DNA of 64,000 nucleotides from Haloflavibacter putidus. Lineage in GTDB: Bacteria; Bacteroidota; Bacteroidia; Flavobacteriales; Flavobacteriaceae. Positions 1 to 7,959 of the stretch are shown in pieces (within the stretch, counting starts at the first letter, position 1; every line of letters begins with the position of its first letter). The notes beneath the pieces are model-generated. The model worked only from the letters and a program-made list of their open reading frames with translations, was not told where the DNA came from and did no database searches. The translations under genes and the position numbers were made by a program. The DNA is taken from assembly GCF_006546625.1 (NCBI RefSeq), contig NZ_VIAR01000001.1, positions 1-64,000 of the forward strand, given 5' to 3'.

Positions 1-137
1 TGAAAACTTATTATAACCGTAAAGTGAAAGATGGAAAACATCATATGAGCGTAATTAATGCTGTAGCTAATAAACTTGTATTAAGAATATTTGCAGTAGC
101 CAAAAGAGAGGAACCTTTTGTAAAATTATCTGCTTAA
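1..137 (+). CDS. IS110-family transposase, C-terminal fragment cut by the window edge
   Basis: An open frame enters from the left edge and ends with TAA at 135-137. It gives 44 residues that include the stretches KHHMSVINAVANKL and KREEPFV. This resembles the conserved end of IS110/IS116/IS902-type (DEDD) transposases, where a basic H-M-x-V-x-N-A-V-A-x-K-L segment lies close to the C-terminus. The rest of the element lies outside the window, so I cannot say whether it is intact. Known biology: IS110 elements use a DEDD/serine transposase guided by a non-coding bridge RNA and usually leave no terminal inverted repeats, so the right end cannot be placed by eye. It probably lies within about 150 bp downstream, before tRNA-Gln. 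Confidence 0.7.
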   Translation, partial: KTYYNRKVKDGKHHMSVINAVANKLVLRIFAVAKREEPFVKLSA

Positions 138-198
138 AAGTTTGTTTTTAACTTAGAATGCTCAGCATAAACTTCTCGCCCACATTTCTACTTCTTTC

Positions 199-235
199 AA
201 AAAAGAAATCCCAACCAAATTAATGATCGGGATTT
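199..235 (-). terminator. Probable terminator of the tRNA-Gln transcript
   Basis: Read on the minus strand, AAATCCC pairs with GGGATTT (229-235 with 206-212) around a 16-nt loop and is followed by a run of Ts (199-204). It lies just downstream of the tRNA gene. The stem is only 7 bp, so confidence is moderate. Confidence 0.5.
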
Positions 236-243
236 AATTCTTG

Positions 244-316
244 TTGGCCTACTAGGGCTCGAACCTAGACTCTTCTGGACCAAAACCAGACGTGTTGCCA
301 GTTACACCATAGGCCA
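244..316 (-). tRNA. tRNA-Gln (anticodon TTG)
   Basis: On the minus strand the gene folds into a cloverleaf. The 7-bp acceptor stem is TGGCCTA with TAGGCCA and the discriminator base is A (244). The anticodon stem is TCTGG/CCAGA around the loop TTTTGGT, giving anticodon TTG (Gln, codon CAA). The T-arm carries the GGTTCGAGCCC block. CCA is not encoded. A good promoter lies immediately upstream at 333-362. Confidence 0.95.
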
Positions 317-332
317 ATGCGTCAATGCGATG

Positions 333-362
333 CAAATTTAATAGAAACTTTGATTATACCAA
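333..362 (-). promoter_or_regulatory. Bacteroidota-type promoter for tRNA-Gln
   Basis: On the minus strand TTG (360-362), a 19-nt spacer and TAAATTTG (333-340) match the TTG-N19-TAnnTTTG consensus of Bacteroidota sigma-A promoters. The -7 box ends about 16 bp before the mature tRNA end, which suits a short 5' leader. Confidence 0.75.
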
Positions 363-666
363 ATAAAAAAATAAAAATTATTGCAATTTTTGACTAAAGC
401 ATTTTTCAGAGACAAATAAAGTATTCAGAATAAAGAATTTATAAATGTATAATTTGTTTTATTTTAGTTCAATACCCAACAAAGTTCAGTTTCAAAAATA
501 CGAATAATCTATTTGGCTGTTTGTAAAGCCAATATTTAGTAAATACGCGTTACTCAATTCGCAATACTAACTACTCAATACCATTTAACAAACAATCCCA
601 AAATAAATAGTATTTTGCAATATAAATTTTAAAAAAGGCGTTTACGCTTTTAGCAAAAAAAACTAT

Positions 667-1527
667 ATGGAAGAAAACCAACAAGAAGAAGAACGGCAAA
701 AAAACATCGACTCTGAGTTAAAGAAAACAAATTCAGAAGAAAAAAACACGAAAAAAAGTCACGGACAAATATTAAAAGAACAAATTTCTGAAGGTCAGGA
801 AATCTACAAACGAAGTTCAAAGAGTATATTTTTAAGTTCGTTTACCGCCGGTTTAGAAATTGGCTTTAGTTATCTTTTGCTTTGCACCCTCTTCTATTTT
901 CTAACCGGTATTTTTACGGAAGAAGTAAATTTTAAAATGCTTGCTCTGGTTTATCCGTTTGGTTTTTTGATGGTTATTTTAGGACAATCTATTTTGTTTA
1001 CCGAGCAAACTTCGCTTTTGAGCCTACCGGTTCTTAACAAGAAGCAATCTGTATGGAAACTTTTAAAGTTATGGACCATTGTAATTATCGGCAATTTAAT
1101 TGGTGGTTATCTTATTGCCTTGGTTCTGTTATGGATTGGTCCCAAGCTACATATTTTCGATATGAAAACCGTAGAAAAAATCGCAATGCACGTAACTGAA
1201 GCTGCATCGTTTAGTATTTTTGTGAGCGCCATTTTAGCGGGTTGGTTAATGGGTTTACTCTCCTGGCTTATTACCTCCTCAAAAGATACGGTAAGTCGTA
1301 TTTTAATTATATTCGGGATAACCGCTACCATGTCTTTTACCGGTTTACACCATAGTATAATTGGTAATGTAGAGGTTTTTGCGGGTTTGGTGAGTTCAGA
1401 AAAAATACAGCTTTTAGACTATGCAAAATTTCAGAGTTTAGCTTTATTGGGCAACGCCCTTGGCGGAGCTGTTTTTGTAGCTCTCTTAAAATACCGCGCT
1501 TTTAGCGTAAATTTTCCGGTAGATTAA
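667..1527 (+). CDS. Formate/nitrite transporter (FNT) family membrane protein
   Basis: A 286-residue protein with a strongly charged N-terminal tail (Glu/Lys/Gln-rich, about residues 1-55). Roughly six hydrophobic helices follow, at about 60-83, 90-113, 127-152, 177-200, 208-232 and 255-278. The pattern and phrases such as FTAGLEIG, GNLIGG and GNALGGAVFVALL fit the FNT/YfdC-like branch of anion channels, which form pentamers in the inner membrane and pass small monovalent anions. The actual substrate (formate, nitrite, hydrosulfide or other) cannot be read from the sequence. It stands alone, flanked by long repeat-rich gaps. The first of the TTTACGGAA words described in the findings lies at 913-921. 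Confidence 0.75.
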   Translation: MEENQQEEERQKNIDSELKKTNSEEKNTKKSHGQILKEQISEGQEIYKRSSKSIFLSSFTAGLEIGFSYLLLCTLFYFLTGIFTEEVNFKMLALVYPFGFLMVILGQSILFTEQTSLLSLPVLNKKQSVWKLLKLWTIVIIGNLIGGYLIALVLLWIGPKLHIFDMKTVEKIAMHVTEAASFSIFVSAILAGWLMGLLSWLITSSKDTVSRILIIFGITATMSFTGLHHSIIGNVEVFAGLVSSEKIQLLDYAKFQSLALLGNALGGAVFVALLKYRAFSVNFPVD

Positions 1528-1586
1528 ATTAGGTGTTGGTGATAAGCTGTAAGCTATAGTCTATATTAAATGAATTAAAATTAGCA

Positions 1587-1704
1587 CCAATTGTATAGTG
1601 TATAGCGTATAATGTAATATTGTATTTTATAAATTTTATAGGAAAGAAATTAACTAATTGACCAATCCCGAATATACCAAATTAACTAATTTATAAATCA
1701 CTAA
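1587..1704. repeat. Intergenic direct repeat, copy 1 (about 118 bp)
   Basis: This block recurs 225 bp further on at 1812-1929. The first 107 bp are identical, and I see two mismatches in the last 11. It is AT-rich and contains the phrases GTATAGTGTATAGCGTATAATG and TTAACTAATTGACCAATCCC in broken form. The gap 1528-2053 holds no gene; apart from these copies it is filled with word-like sequence of the family described in the findings. Confidence 0.9.
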
Positions 1705-1811
1705 TACACGAATATTCGATTATACCATTATAAGAAAAACGCCCCACGAGCAACGAAAAACGAACAACGCACAACGCCTAGCAATTAACTGAATCCCTAA
1801 TTTCCAATCCG

Positions 1812-1929
1812 CCAATTGTATAGTGTATAGCGTATAATGTAATATTGTATTTTATAAATTTTATAGGAAAGAAATTAACTAATTGACCAATCCCGAATAT
1901 ACCAAATTAACTAATTTACATATCACTAA
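1812..1929. repeat. Intergenic direct repeat, copy 2
   Basis: Second copy of the block at 1587-1704, in the same orientation. Between the copies (1705-1811) is a different word-like stretch containing AACGAAAAACGAACAACGCA. No coding potential is visible in either copy. Confidence 0.9.
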
Positions 1930-2053
1930 TTACTAATTAACTAATCCCCAAACCACGAAAATACCTCTCCATAAAATTTTATAGATTAATTTTCGTTCCT
2001 AAAACAAGCAAATATTATTAAATTCGCCCTCGAGTGATTTTTAAACCATTATA

Positions 2054-5000
2054 ATGAAGAATTTCAACTTTAGCCGGTGGAACCAAATTTTAGGTTGGGC
2101 CGTTTTCTTAATAGCTTTAATTACCTATACGTTAACGGTAGAGCCCACTACCAGTTTTTGGGATTCTGGAGAATATATTTCTACCTCCGCAAAGTTACAA
2201 GTAGGTCACCCGCCGGGAGCGCCGTTTTTTCAAATGATGGGCGCTTTCTTTTCTATGTTTGCCCCAGACGCAGAAAATGTAGCTTTTATGGTAAATATGC
2301 TTTCGGCTGTAGCTAGTGCTTTTACCATTCTATTTATGTTTTGGTCTATCTCGCTCTTGGTAAGAAAGATTTCGGGACCGGCAGAGACTTTATCCGGTTC
2401 AGAAAAAATTGCCGTTCTTGGCAGTGCTGCCGTTGGCAGTTTGGCCTTTAGTTTTACCGATAGTTTTTGGTTTAATGCAGGAGAAACCGAAGTTTATGCA
2501 ATGGCAAGTTGTTTAATGGCTATTATGTTTTATCTGGGCCTTTTATGGGAACGCGATATGTTTAAACCCCGCGGCAACCGTTGGCTTATTTTAATCGCAT
2601 TTATTATTGGACTTTCTTTTGGGGTGCATTTTATGGCTTTGCTTACCATTCCTGCAATCGGTTTTTTATATTACTTTAAAAACGTAGAAAAAATAACGGT
2701 TAAGAATTTCATTTTCGCCAATCTTATCGTGGTGGCCATCTTACTGTTTATCTTTCTATTATTGCTACCGTACACGCTTACTTTCTTTGCGGAAGCAGAA
2801 GTGTTTTTTGTAAACAGTATTGGCTTGCCGTTTAACTCCGGTACTATAATAGCCGGTCTTCTTGTAATTGCTGCATTTTATTATTTGCTTCGGTACACCC
2901 GAAAAAAAGACTTTATACACGCCAACACTTTTGTGCTGTGCATTCTCTTTATTTTTATAGGATTTTCCAGCTGGATTATGTTACCAATTCGTGCCAACGC
3001 CGGGACGGTAATTAACGAAAACAGTCCGGATAACGCCAGAGAATTATTGGCGTATTATAACCGCGAACAATACCCGGACAATAGCTTGTTTTACGGTCCG
3101 CAATTCTCCGATATTTTTGGCACTTTAGACCCGGACACTCCATATATAGACGACAAACCGAAATACGAAGAAAACTACGAAACCGGCACCTACGAGATTG
3201 TAAACAACTACAAAAATGCTAAGCAAAACTCCGGTCCGCAGCACAAAGCTTTGTTACCACGAATGTGGAGTACAGAACACGCCTCTAATTATATGCAGTT
3301 TACCGGGGCTTTAGATTTTAGCATAAAACCCGAATACAGAAGTGAACAGCAGTTGGTGCAAACCGTTCGGGAGTTTAAAAAAGCTTATGCCTTAAACCAG
3401 ATTACCAACGAAGATTATATTTCTTTCCTTCAGCAATTTAGTCAGTATTTAAATGTCGAAAAACCTACTATGGCGTCCAATCTTCGTTATTTGTTCGAGT
3501 TTCAAGTAGGTTATATGTATTGGCGCTATTTTATGTGGAATTTTGTTGGGCGTCAAGACGATGTACAAGGTAAATATAACGACGTACACGGTAATTGGCT
3601 TAGCGGAATAAACTTTTTAGACGAGATAAGATTGGGCTCACAAGAAAATTTACCTTCCGATGTAAAAAATAATAAAGCCCGTAATACTTATTTCTTTTTA
3701 CCGCTTATTTTAGGATTGCTCGGTTTGGTTTTTCAGTTAAAAAACGACAATAAAAACTTTTGGGTATTATTGGTGTTTTTCCTCTTTACGGGAATTGCAC
3801 TAAAAATTTACCTCAACGAACGTCCTTTTGAACCACGCGAACGCGATTATGCCTTGGTTGGTTCTTTTTATGTATTTGCCATCTGGATTGGTTTTGGGGT
3901 TTATGCCTTATTCGATTTGCTGCGCGATCGCCTAAAACCCAAAATAGTAGCGCCACTGGTTACCGTGGTTTGTTTACTTGCCGTTCCCGGGATTTTGGTT
4001 TCTCAAAACTGGGACGATCACGATCGTTCAGATAGATATACCGCGCGTTCTATGGCAAAAATGTATTTAGACTCTGTAGAGCAAAACGGCATCTTGTTTA
4101 CCATTGGAGACAACGATACTTTTGCGCTTTGGTATGCGCAAGAAATTGAAGGCTACCGCACAGATGTACGCATTATAAACACCAGTTTATTGGCTACTTC
4201 TTGGTATATCTCGCAAATGAAAGAAGCCGCTTACAAAAGTAAACCGGTAGAAACTATTTTAGAGAGAGAAGATTTTCATTACGGCACCAACGATTATATA
4301 CGCTATTACGAAGATCCACGAATTAAAGATACCTTACTTATTAAAAAGTGGATACAATATATTGCGAGTGATAACCCAACCACCCAAGCAGAAATGCAAA
4401 ATGGGCAAACAATTAATACTTTTCCTACCAAAAATGTACGCATTCCGGTTAACCCGGAAAAAGCGATTGCCAGCGGAATTGTAAAGGAGGAAGACCGCGA
4501 TAAAATTGTACCGCATATCGATTTAGAGATTGGTAGTGAAGTTATTTATAAAAACACTTTACTAATGTTAGACATTGTAGCCAACGCAGAATGGGAAAGA
4601 CCTATTTACTTTACCGGCGGCAGCTTTGGCGATGCCAACTATTTATGGATGAAAGATTACTTACAATTAGACGGCGTTTGCTATAAATTGGTGCCAATAC
4701 AAACCAAAATAGATCCGGAAACCCCATACGATATGGGAAGAATAGATACCGAAAAAATGTACGAGATTGTTACCAATTGGGATTGGGACAATAATGGTAG
4801 CGATGACATTTATCACGATCCGGAAACCCGTAAAAATTCGATTACTTATCGTGGTAACTTGGCGCGTTTGGTAGAAAATTTACTGAAAGAAGGTAAAACC
4901 CAAAAAGCAAAAGAGATTTTAAATTTGGGTATGGAAAAAATGCCGGTAGATAAATTTGGCTATTACACACTTTTAGAACCCTTTATTAGTGGTTATTATC

Positions 5001-5374
5001 AAATTGGAGAAAAAGAAAAAGCGCGAGAAATTTGGCGAGAAGTAGCAGGAAAGTACAAAGAAACCCTGCAATATTACAGTCAGCTTAGCTTAGACAGACA
5101 ATACCAAATGGGCGAAGAGATAATTACCAATATAGAGCGTTACCGCAGCTTGGTAGATTTGTTGCTGTATAACCAAGACGAGCAATTAATAGAGCAAGAA
5201 GCCAAAAAGTTTAATGAGCATTTGCAACTCTTTGAACACTTTTACGAAGATGAAGAAGACTATGATCCGGCGCAGCAACAAGAGCAAATAGACCCAAATC
5301 AAGAAGATTTGCTGCCAGATAACAACCAAAAGCCATTACCAGTTGACTCTGCCCAAAGCACCCCGCTACCGTAA
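2054..5374 (+). CDS. DUF2723 family membrane protein with C-terminal TPR-like region
   Basis: A 1106-residue protein with the DUF2723 signature near the N-terminus: EPTTSFWDSGEY (residues 30-41) followed by GHPPGAP (51-57). About a dozen hydrophobic segments follow up to about residue 670, then a large soluble part. Around residues 955-1030 there are TPR-like helices (GKTQKAKEILNLGM, GEKEKAREIWREV), and the protein ends in an acidic Gln/Pro-rich tail. Members are common in Bacteroidota and share the architecture of GT-C glycosyltransferases such as protein O-mannosyltransferases. The WDSGE acidic motif after the first helix is consistent with that, but the donor and acceptor are unknown. The 3' end overlaps the start of the deacetylase gene, suggesting co-expression in envelope glycan work. 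Confidence 0.85.
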   Translation: MKNFNFSRWNQILGWAVFLIALITYTLTVEPTTSFWDSGEYISTSAKLQVGHPPGAPFFQMMGAFFSMFAPDAENVAFMVNMLSAVASAFTILFMFWSISLLVRKISGPAETLSGSEKIAVLGSAAVGSLAFSFTDSFWFNAGETEVYAMASCLMAIMFYLGLLWERDMFKPRGNRWLILIAFIIGLSFGVHFMALLTIPAIGFLYYFKNVEKITVKNFIFANLIVVAILLFIFLLLLPYTLTFFAEAEVFFVNSIGLPFNSGTIIAGLLVIAAFYYLLRYTRKKDFIHANTFVLCILFIFIGFSSWIMLPIRANAGTVINENSPDNARELLAYYNREQYPDNSLFYGPQFSDIFGTLDPDTPYIDDKPKYEENYETGTYEIVNNYKNAKQNSGPQHKALLPRMWSTEHASNYMQFTGALDFSIKPEYRSEQQLVQTVREFKKAYALNQITNEDYISFLQQFSQYLNVEKPTMASNLRYLFEFQVGYMYWRYFMWNFVGRQDDVQGKYNDVHGNWLSGINFLDEIRLGSQENLPSDVKNNKARNTYFFLPLILGLLGLVFQLKNDNKNFWVLLVFFLFTGIALKIYLNERPFEPRERDYALVGSFYVFAIWIGFGVYALFDLLRDRLKPKIVAPLVTVVCLLAVPGILVSQNWDDHDRSDRYTARSMAKMYLDSVEQNGILFTIGDNDTFALWYAQEIEGYRTDVRIINTSLLATSWYISQMKEAAYKSKPVETILEREDFHYGTNDYIRYYEDPRIKDTLLIKKWIQYIASDNPTTQAEMQNGQTINTFPTKNVRIPVNPEKAIASGIVKEEDRDKIVPHIDLEIGSEVIYKNTLLMLDIVANAEWERPIYFTGGSFGDANYLWMKDYLQLDGVCYKLVPIQTKIDPETPYDMGRIDTEKMYEIVTNWDWDNNGSDDIYHDPETRKNSITYRGNLARLVENLLKEGKTQKAKEILNLGMEKMPVDKFGYYTLLEPFISGYYQIGEKEKAREIWREVAGKYKETLQYYSQLSLDRQYQMGEEIITNIERYRSLVDLLLYNQDEQLIEQEAKKFNEHLQLFEHFYEDEEDYDPAQQQEQIDPNQEDLLPDNNQKPLPVDSAQSTPLP

Positions 5375-5999
5375 GTTTTTAGATTACTTAAAGTTTATAC
5401 GCGTACCGGCCATAATGAAACGCTTTTATTCCAACTATGTTTGGAATAAAAGCGTTTCTAAAAAAAACTTATACTTAACTTTTGACGATGGCCCAATTCC
5501 TGAAGTCACTCCCTGGGTTTTAAAAACCCTAAAAGAATACCAAGCCGAAGCAACTTTTTTTTGTATTGGCGAAAATGCAGAAAAACATCCCGAACTATTT
5601 AAACAACTTTTAGCTTCGGGAAATGCGGTTGGCAATCATACACATAAGCATTTAAACGGTTGGAAAAGCAATACCAAAACCTATTTAGAAAATACAGAGC
5701 AAGCCAATACAATAATACAAAGCAAATTATTTAGACCTCCTTACGGAAAAATTCGCGCAAAGCAAGCTAATTATTTGCTACAAAAAGGATATAAAATTAT
5801 AATGTGGAGTGTTTTGAGCAGAGATTACGACGCTTCTGTATCGCGAGAAAGATGTCTTAAAAATGTATTGTACTATGCAAAACCGGGAAGCATCGTTGTG
5901 TTTCACGACAGCCTAAAAGCAGAGAAAAACCTACGCTATGTTTTACCGAAGGTTTTAGACTTTTACAGCAAAAAAGGGTATTTATTTAAAAAACTTTAA
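5343..5999 (+). CDS. Polysaccharide deacetylase (NodB homology, carbohydrate esterase 4)
   Basis: 218 residues with all main NodB motifs: TFDDGP (46-51; catalytic base and metal Asp), NHTHKH (98-103; zinc histidines), RPPYGK (131-136), W155 and D161, and FHDS (187-190). The family removes N- or O-acetyl groups from chitin oligomers, peptidoglycan or other glycans. The start is uncertain. No ATG precedes residue 25, so either TTG at 5343 (overlapping the upstream gene by 32 bp) or ATG at 5415 is used. I prefer the TTG because the segment around FIRVPAIMKRFYSNYVW looks like the usual N-terminal region of flavobacterial homologues. No signal peptide is obvious, which is common for this subgroup. 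The stop overlaps that of the convergent gene by 4 bp. Confidence 0.85.
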   Translation: MTLPKAPRYRKFLDYLKFIRVPAIMKRFYSNYVWNKSVSKKNLYLTFDDGPIPEVTPWVLKTLKEYQAEATFFCIGENAEKHPELFKQLLASGNAVGNHTHKHLNGWKSNTKTYLENTEQANTIIQSKLFRPPYGKIRAKQANYLLQKGYKIIMWSVLSRDYDASVSRERCLKNVLYYAKPGSIVVFHDSLKAEKNLRYVLPKVLDFYSKKGYLFKKL

Positions 6000-6295
6000 G
6001 CATTTTTTTGAACAGCCTCCACCAAACTTTCCACCGCAAGGTTACCCGCTTCTTGCCACAGTAATTTTTCGTTTTTATAAATCATAAAATTAGGGAGGTG
6101 GTTAATTTTCAAAGCTTGCACTAACTTTTCGTTGCTTTGTGCATCTATTTTAATAACCCTGGAATCTAAGTTTGGAGCGGCCGCCACTTTTTTAAGCTTG
6201 TCTTTAAGACCCTCTACTTGCTCTGGGTTTTCGCTATCGTAAAAACAAAGCAAGACCGGTTTTTCAGATTGTATTAAACTCCCAAATTTTGCCAT
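5996..6295 (-). CDS. Thioredoxin-like protein without active-site cysteines
   Basis: A 99-residue single-domain protein with the thioredoxin pattern: PVLLCFYD (13-20; strand before the active site), VIKIDAQ (47-53) and the cis-proline turn HLPNFMIYK (66-74, P68). Where CxxC should stand the sequence reads DSENPEQ, so neither redox cysteine is present. It therefore cannot act as a dithiol oxidoreductase and more likely serves as a binding or chaperone-type fold. It is transcribed alone and converges on the deacetylase gene with overlapping stops. Confidence 0.75.
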   Translation of the reverse strand: MAKFGSLIQSEKPVLLCFYDSENPEQVEGLKDKLKKVAAAPNLDSRVIKIDAQSNEKLVQALKINHLPNFMIYKNEKLLWQEAGNLAVESLVEAVQKNA

Positions 6296-6460
6296 AAATT
6301 TTTATTTTGAAAATAAAATTAAGCAAGGTGTTTAAAACCACCAAAAGATTAGGAAATTGTTAAGATTAATTCTATTACCTCTCCAAGTTTTTCAAAAACA
6401 TAAAGCCTTTTTTGCAGTACTACGGCAAAAAGGCTTTGTTTAATTTAATAAAATTTACTA

Positions 6461-7903
6461 TTAGTTAATACTTAAGTTAAAAGATCGGATATTCATGGTT
6501 CCTGACCCAGAATTAGCTTGCACCCAAACTTCAACAGATTCTCCCGGCTGTAAGCGTACAGTACCGTGCAACGGCACAGCCAAAGTGCCAGAATTTGTAA
6601 AAAACCCGGTACTACCTTTTGAAAAAACTTTGGTATTATTTAAAGCAACAACTTCAGAGCTATTTTTCTTTACCACATAAAAGACTAATTCTGGCGCATC
6701 TGCAGCGCTATAAGATAAAGAACCATTTAATTGGAATGTACGTCCTCGCAGACCATTGTAAGTGAGTTCATTATTATCATGACTAAATAGCAGCCTATTA
6801 GTTACTTGTGTGATAACGTTAAGTTTAGTCCCGCTGGAAGAGTTATAATTACTGTTTACCGCAGAACCTTGATAAAACATACTAGCATTAGCAACTGCAT
6901 CTTCTTCCCGGGTAATCCCTGCTGTATTAACTTCCCATTTATTATCAAAATTATAATTAGGATAAGAATTAGTTGTATAACCATTAACCCTTGTTCCGGA
7001 GCCTGAAAAATTCACGCCGTCTATAGAAGCAGAATTATTAATAGTAGGATTAGAACTAACATCTATACCGGTTTCTCCAGCATCTGTAACTACTCTACCT
7101 CCACTGTATTGCACGTCAGTAAACGTACCGTTTAAACTTAAAAAAGTGCCATCATTTTGTTCTGTCCAAAAAATATTGGAAAGTAAAAACGAATAAATAT
7201 TTACGGCCTCTAGCCCATTCTGGTTATTTAAAAATTGTACGGTAGTTAAAAGAACAAGGTTAAAGCCTTCCAGTTTACCAATACTGCCAGCTCCTGTGAA
7301 AAAGAGATTGTTTAGAATCAAGTTTTCTACACCGGTACCAGTAATTTGAAAGAGTTGATTACCATTTCCATTTATAATCATATTCCGAATAACACCTCCT
7401 TTATTACCGGTAAATAGAGAAGATCCAGTGTTATTAATTAGAATATCCCTGTTGGTATTTTTTCCACTAAGATAAGCCCCATTTAAATCTATTGGAGTGT
7501 TTACCGCAACACTCCCGTTTATTTCATATAAAACGTTTTCGTCTAAGGTTATTTTCCCGCCGCTAGCTTCTGGAAAATCACTTTCCTTTTTAATTATTTT
7601 AAAGTTGTCGCGTGCATTCTTCTCACTATTCAAGAATTTTACCCACTGGATATCTGCTTTAGTTCCTTGATTGTAATAATAACCATCTAAATCTGTATCA
7701 TAAACAAGTAACGAATTAGCCGGGTCTACAATAGCTTCTCTTTGAGCGGTAGTCATTCGTGGAACCAACAAACCACTGTCTTGCGATTGAATGTCCAGAC
7801 TCGCAGATTTGTCCGGCTCTGTAGTATTTATACCAACTTGCGCTTGAAGCATAAGTGTTGGAAAACTCAATAAAAAAATTAGTAGTATTCTCTTCTTCAT
7901 CAT
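6461..7903 (-). CDS. Secreted Asn/Gly-rich surface protein with Bacteroidota GINTTxP head module
   Basis: 480 residues. A signal peptide (about 1-22, ending LQAQ) is followed by the module VGINTTEPDKSASLDI ... GLLVPRMTTAQREAI ... LLVYDTD (23-71). This module starts many secreted Bacteroidota proteins that resemble phage tail-fibre heads. The middle (about 100-310) is rich in Asn, Gly, Thr and short hydrophobic steps (IRNMIINGNG, VENLILNNLFF), consistent with a right-handed beta-helix. The C-terminal part ends ...MNIRSFNLSIN without a clear T9SS sorting domain. Ligand and function are unknown. Two adjacent ATG codons (7901-7903 and 7898-7900) can serve as start. A -7 box lies at 7929-7936. Confidence 0.7.
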   Translation of the reverse strand: MMKKRILLIFLLSFPTLMLQAQVGINTTEPDKSASLDIQSQDSGLLVPRMTTAQREAIVDPANSLLVYDTDLDGYYYNQGTKADIQWVKFLNSEKNARDNFKIIKKESDFPEASGGKITLDENVLYEINGSVAVNTPIDLNGAYLSGKNTNRDILINNTGSSLFTGNKGGVIRNMIINGNGNQLFQITGTGVENLILNNLFFTGAGSIGKLEGFNLVLLTTVQFLNNQNGLEAVNIYSFLLSNIFWTEQNDGTFLSLNGTFTDVQYSGGRVVTDAGETGIDVSSNPTINNSASIDGVNFSGSGTRVNGYTTNSYPNYNFDNKWEVNTAGITREEDAVANASMFYQGSAVNSNYNSSSGTKLNVITQVTNRLLFSHDNNELTYNGLRGRTFQLNGSLSYSAADAPELVFYVVKKNSSEVVALNNTKVFSKGSTGFFTNSGTLAVPLHGTVRLQPGESVEVWVQANSGSGTMNIRSFNLSIN

Positions 7904-7928
7904 TTAATCTTTTTGTCCGTTTAAGAGA

Positions 7929-7936
7929 CAAAAATA
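7929..7936 (-). promoter_or_regulatory. Probable -7 box (TATTTTTG) for the secreted surface protein
   Basis: TATTTTTG on the minus strand matches TAnnTTTG and lies about 26 bp before the ATG. I see no TTG box 17-23 bp further upstream, so only the -7 half is supported. Confidence 0.5.
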
Positions 7937-7959
7937 CAGATTAAATGTATAAATAAATG

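Noticed and set aside
1587-1929. Insertion sequence or MITE formed by the 118-bp repeats
   Set aside because: No terminal inverted repeats, no target-site duplication that I can see and no transposase.
7716-7931. A 71-codon open frame over the start of the secreted surface protein gene
   Set aside because: It overlaps the signal peptide region in another frame of the same strand and has no coding character.
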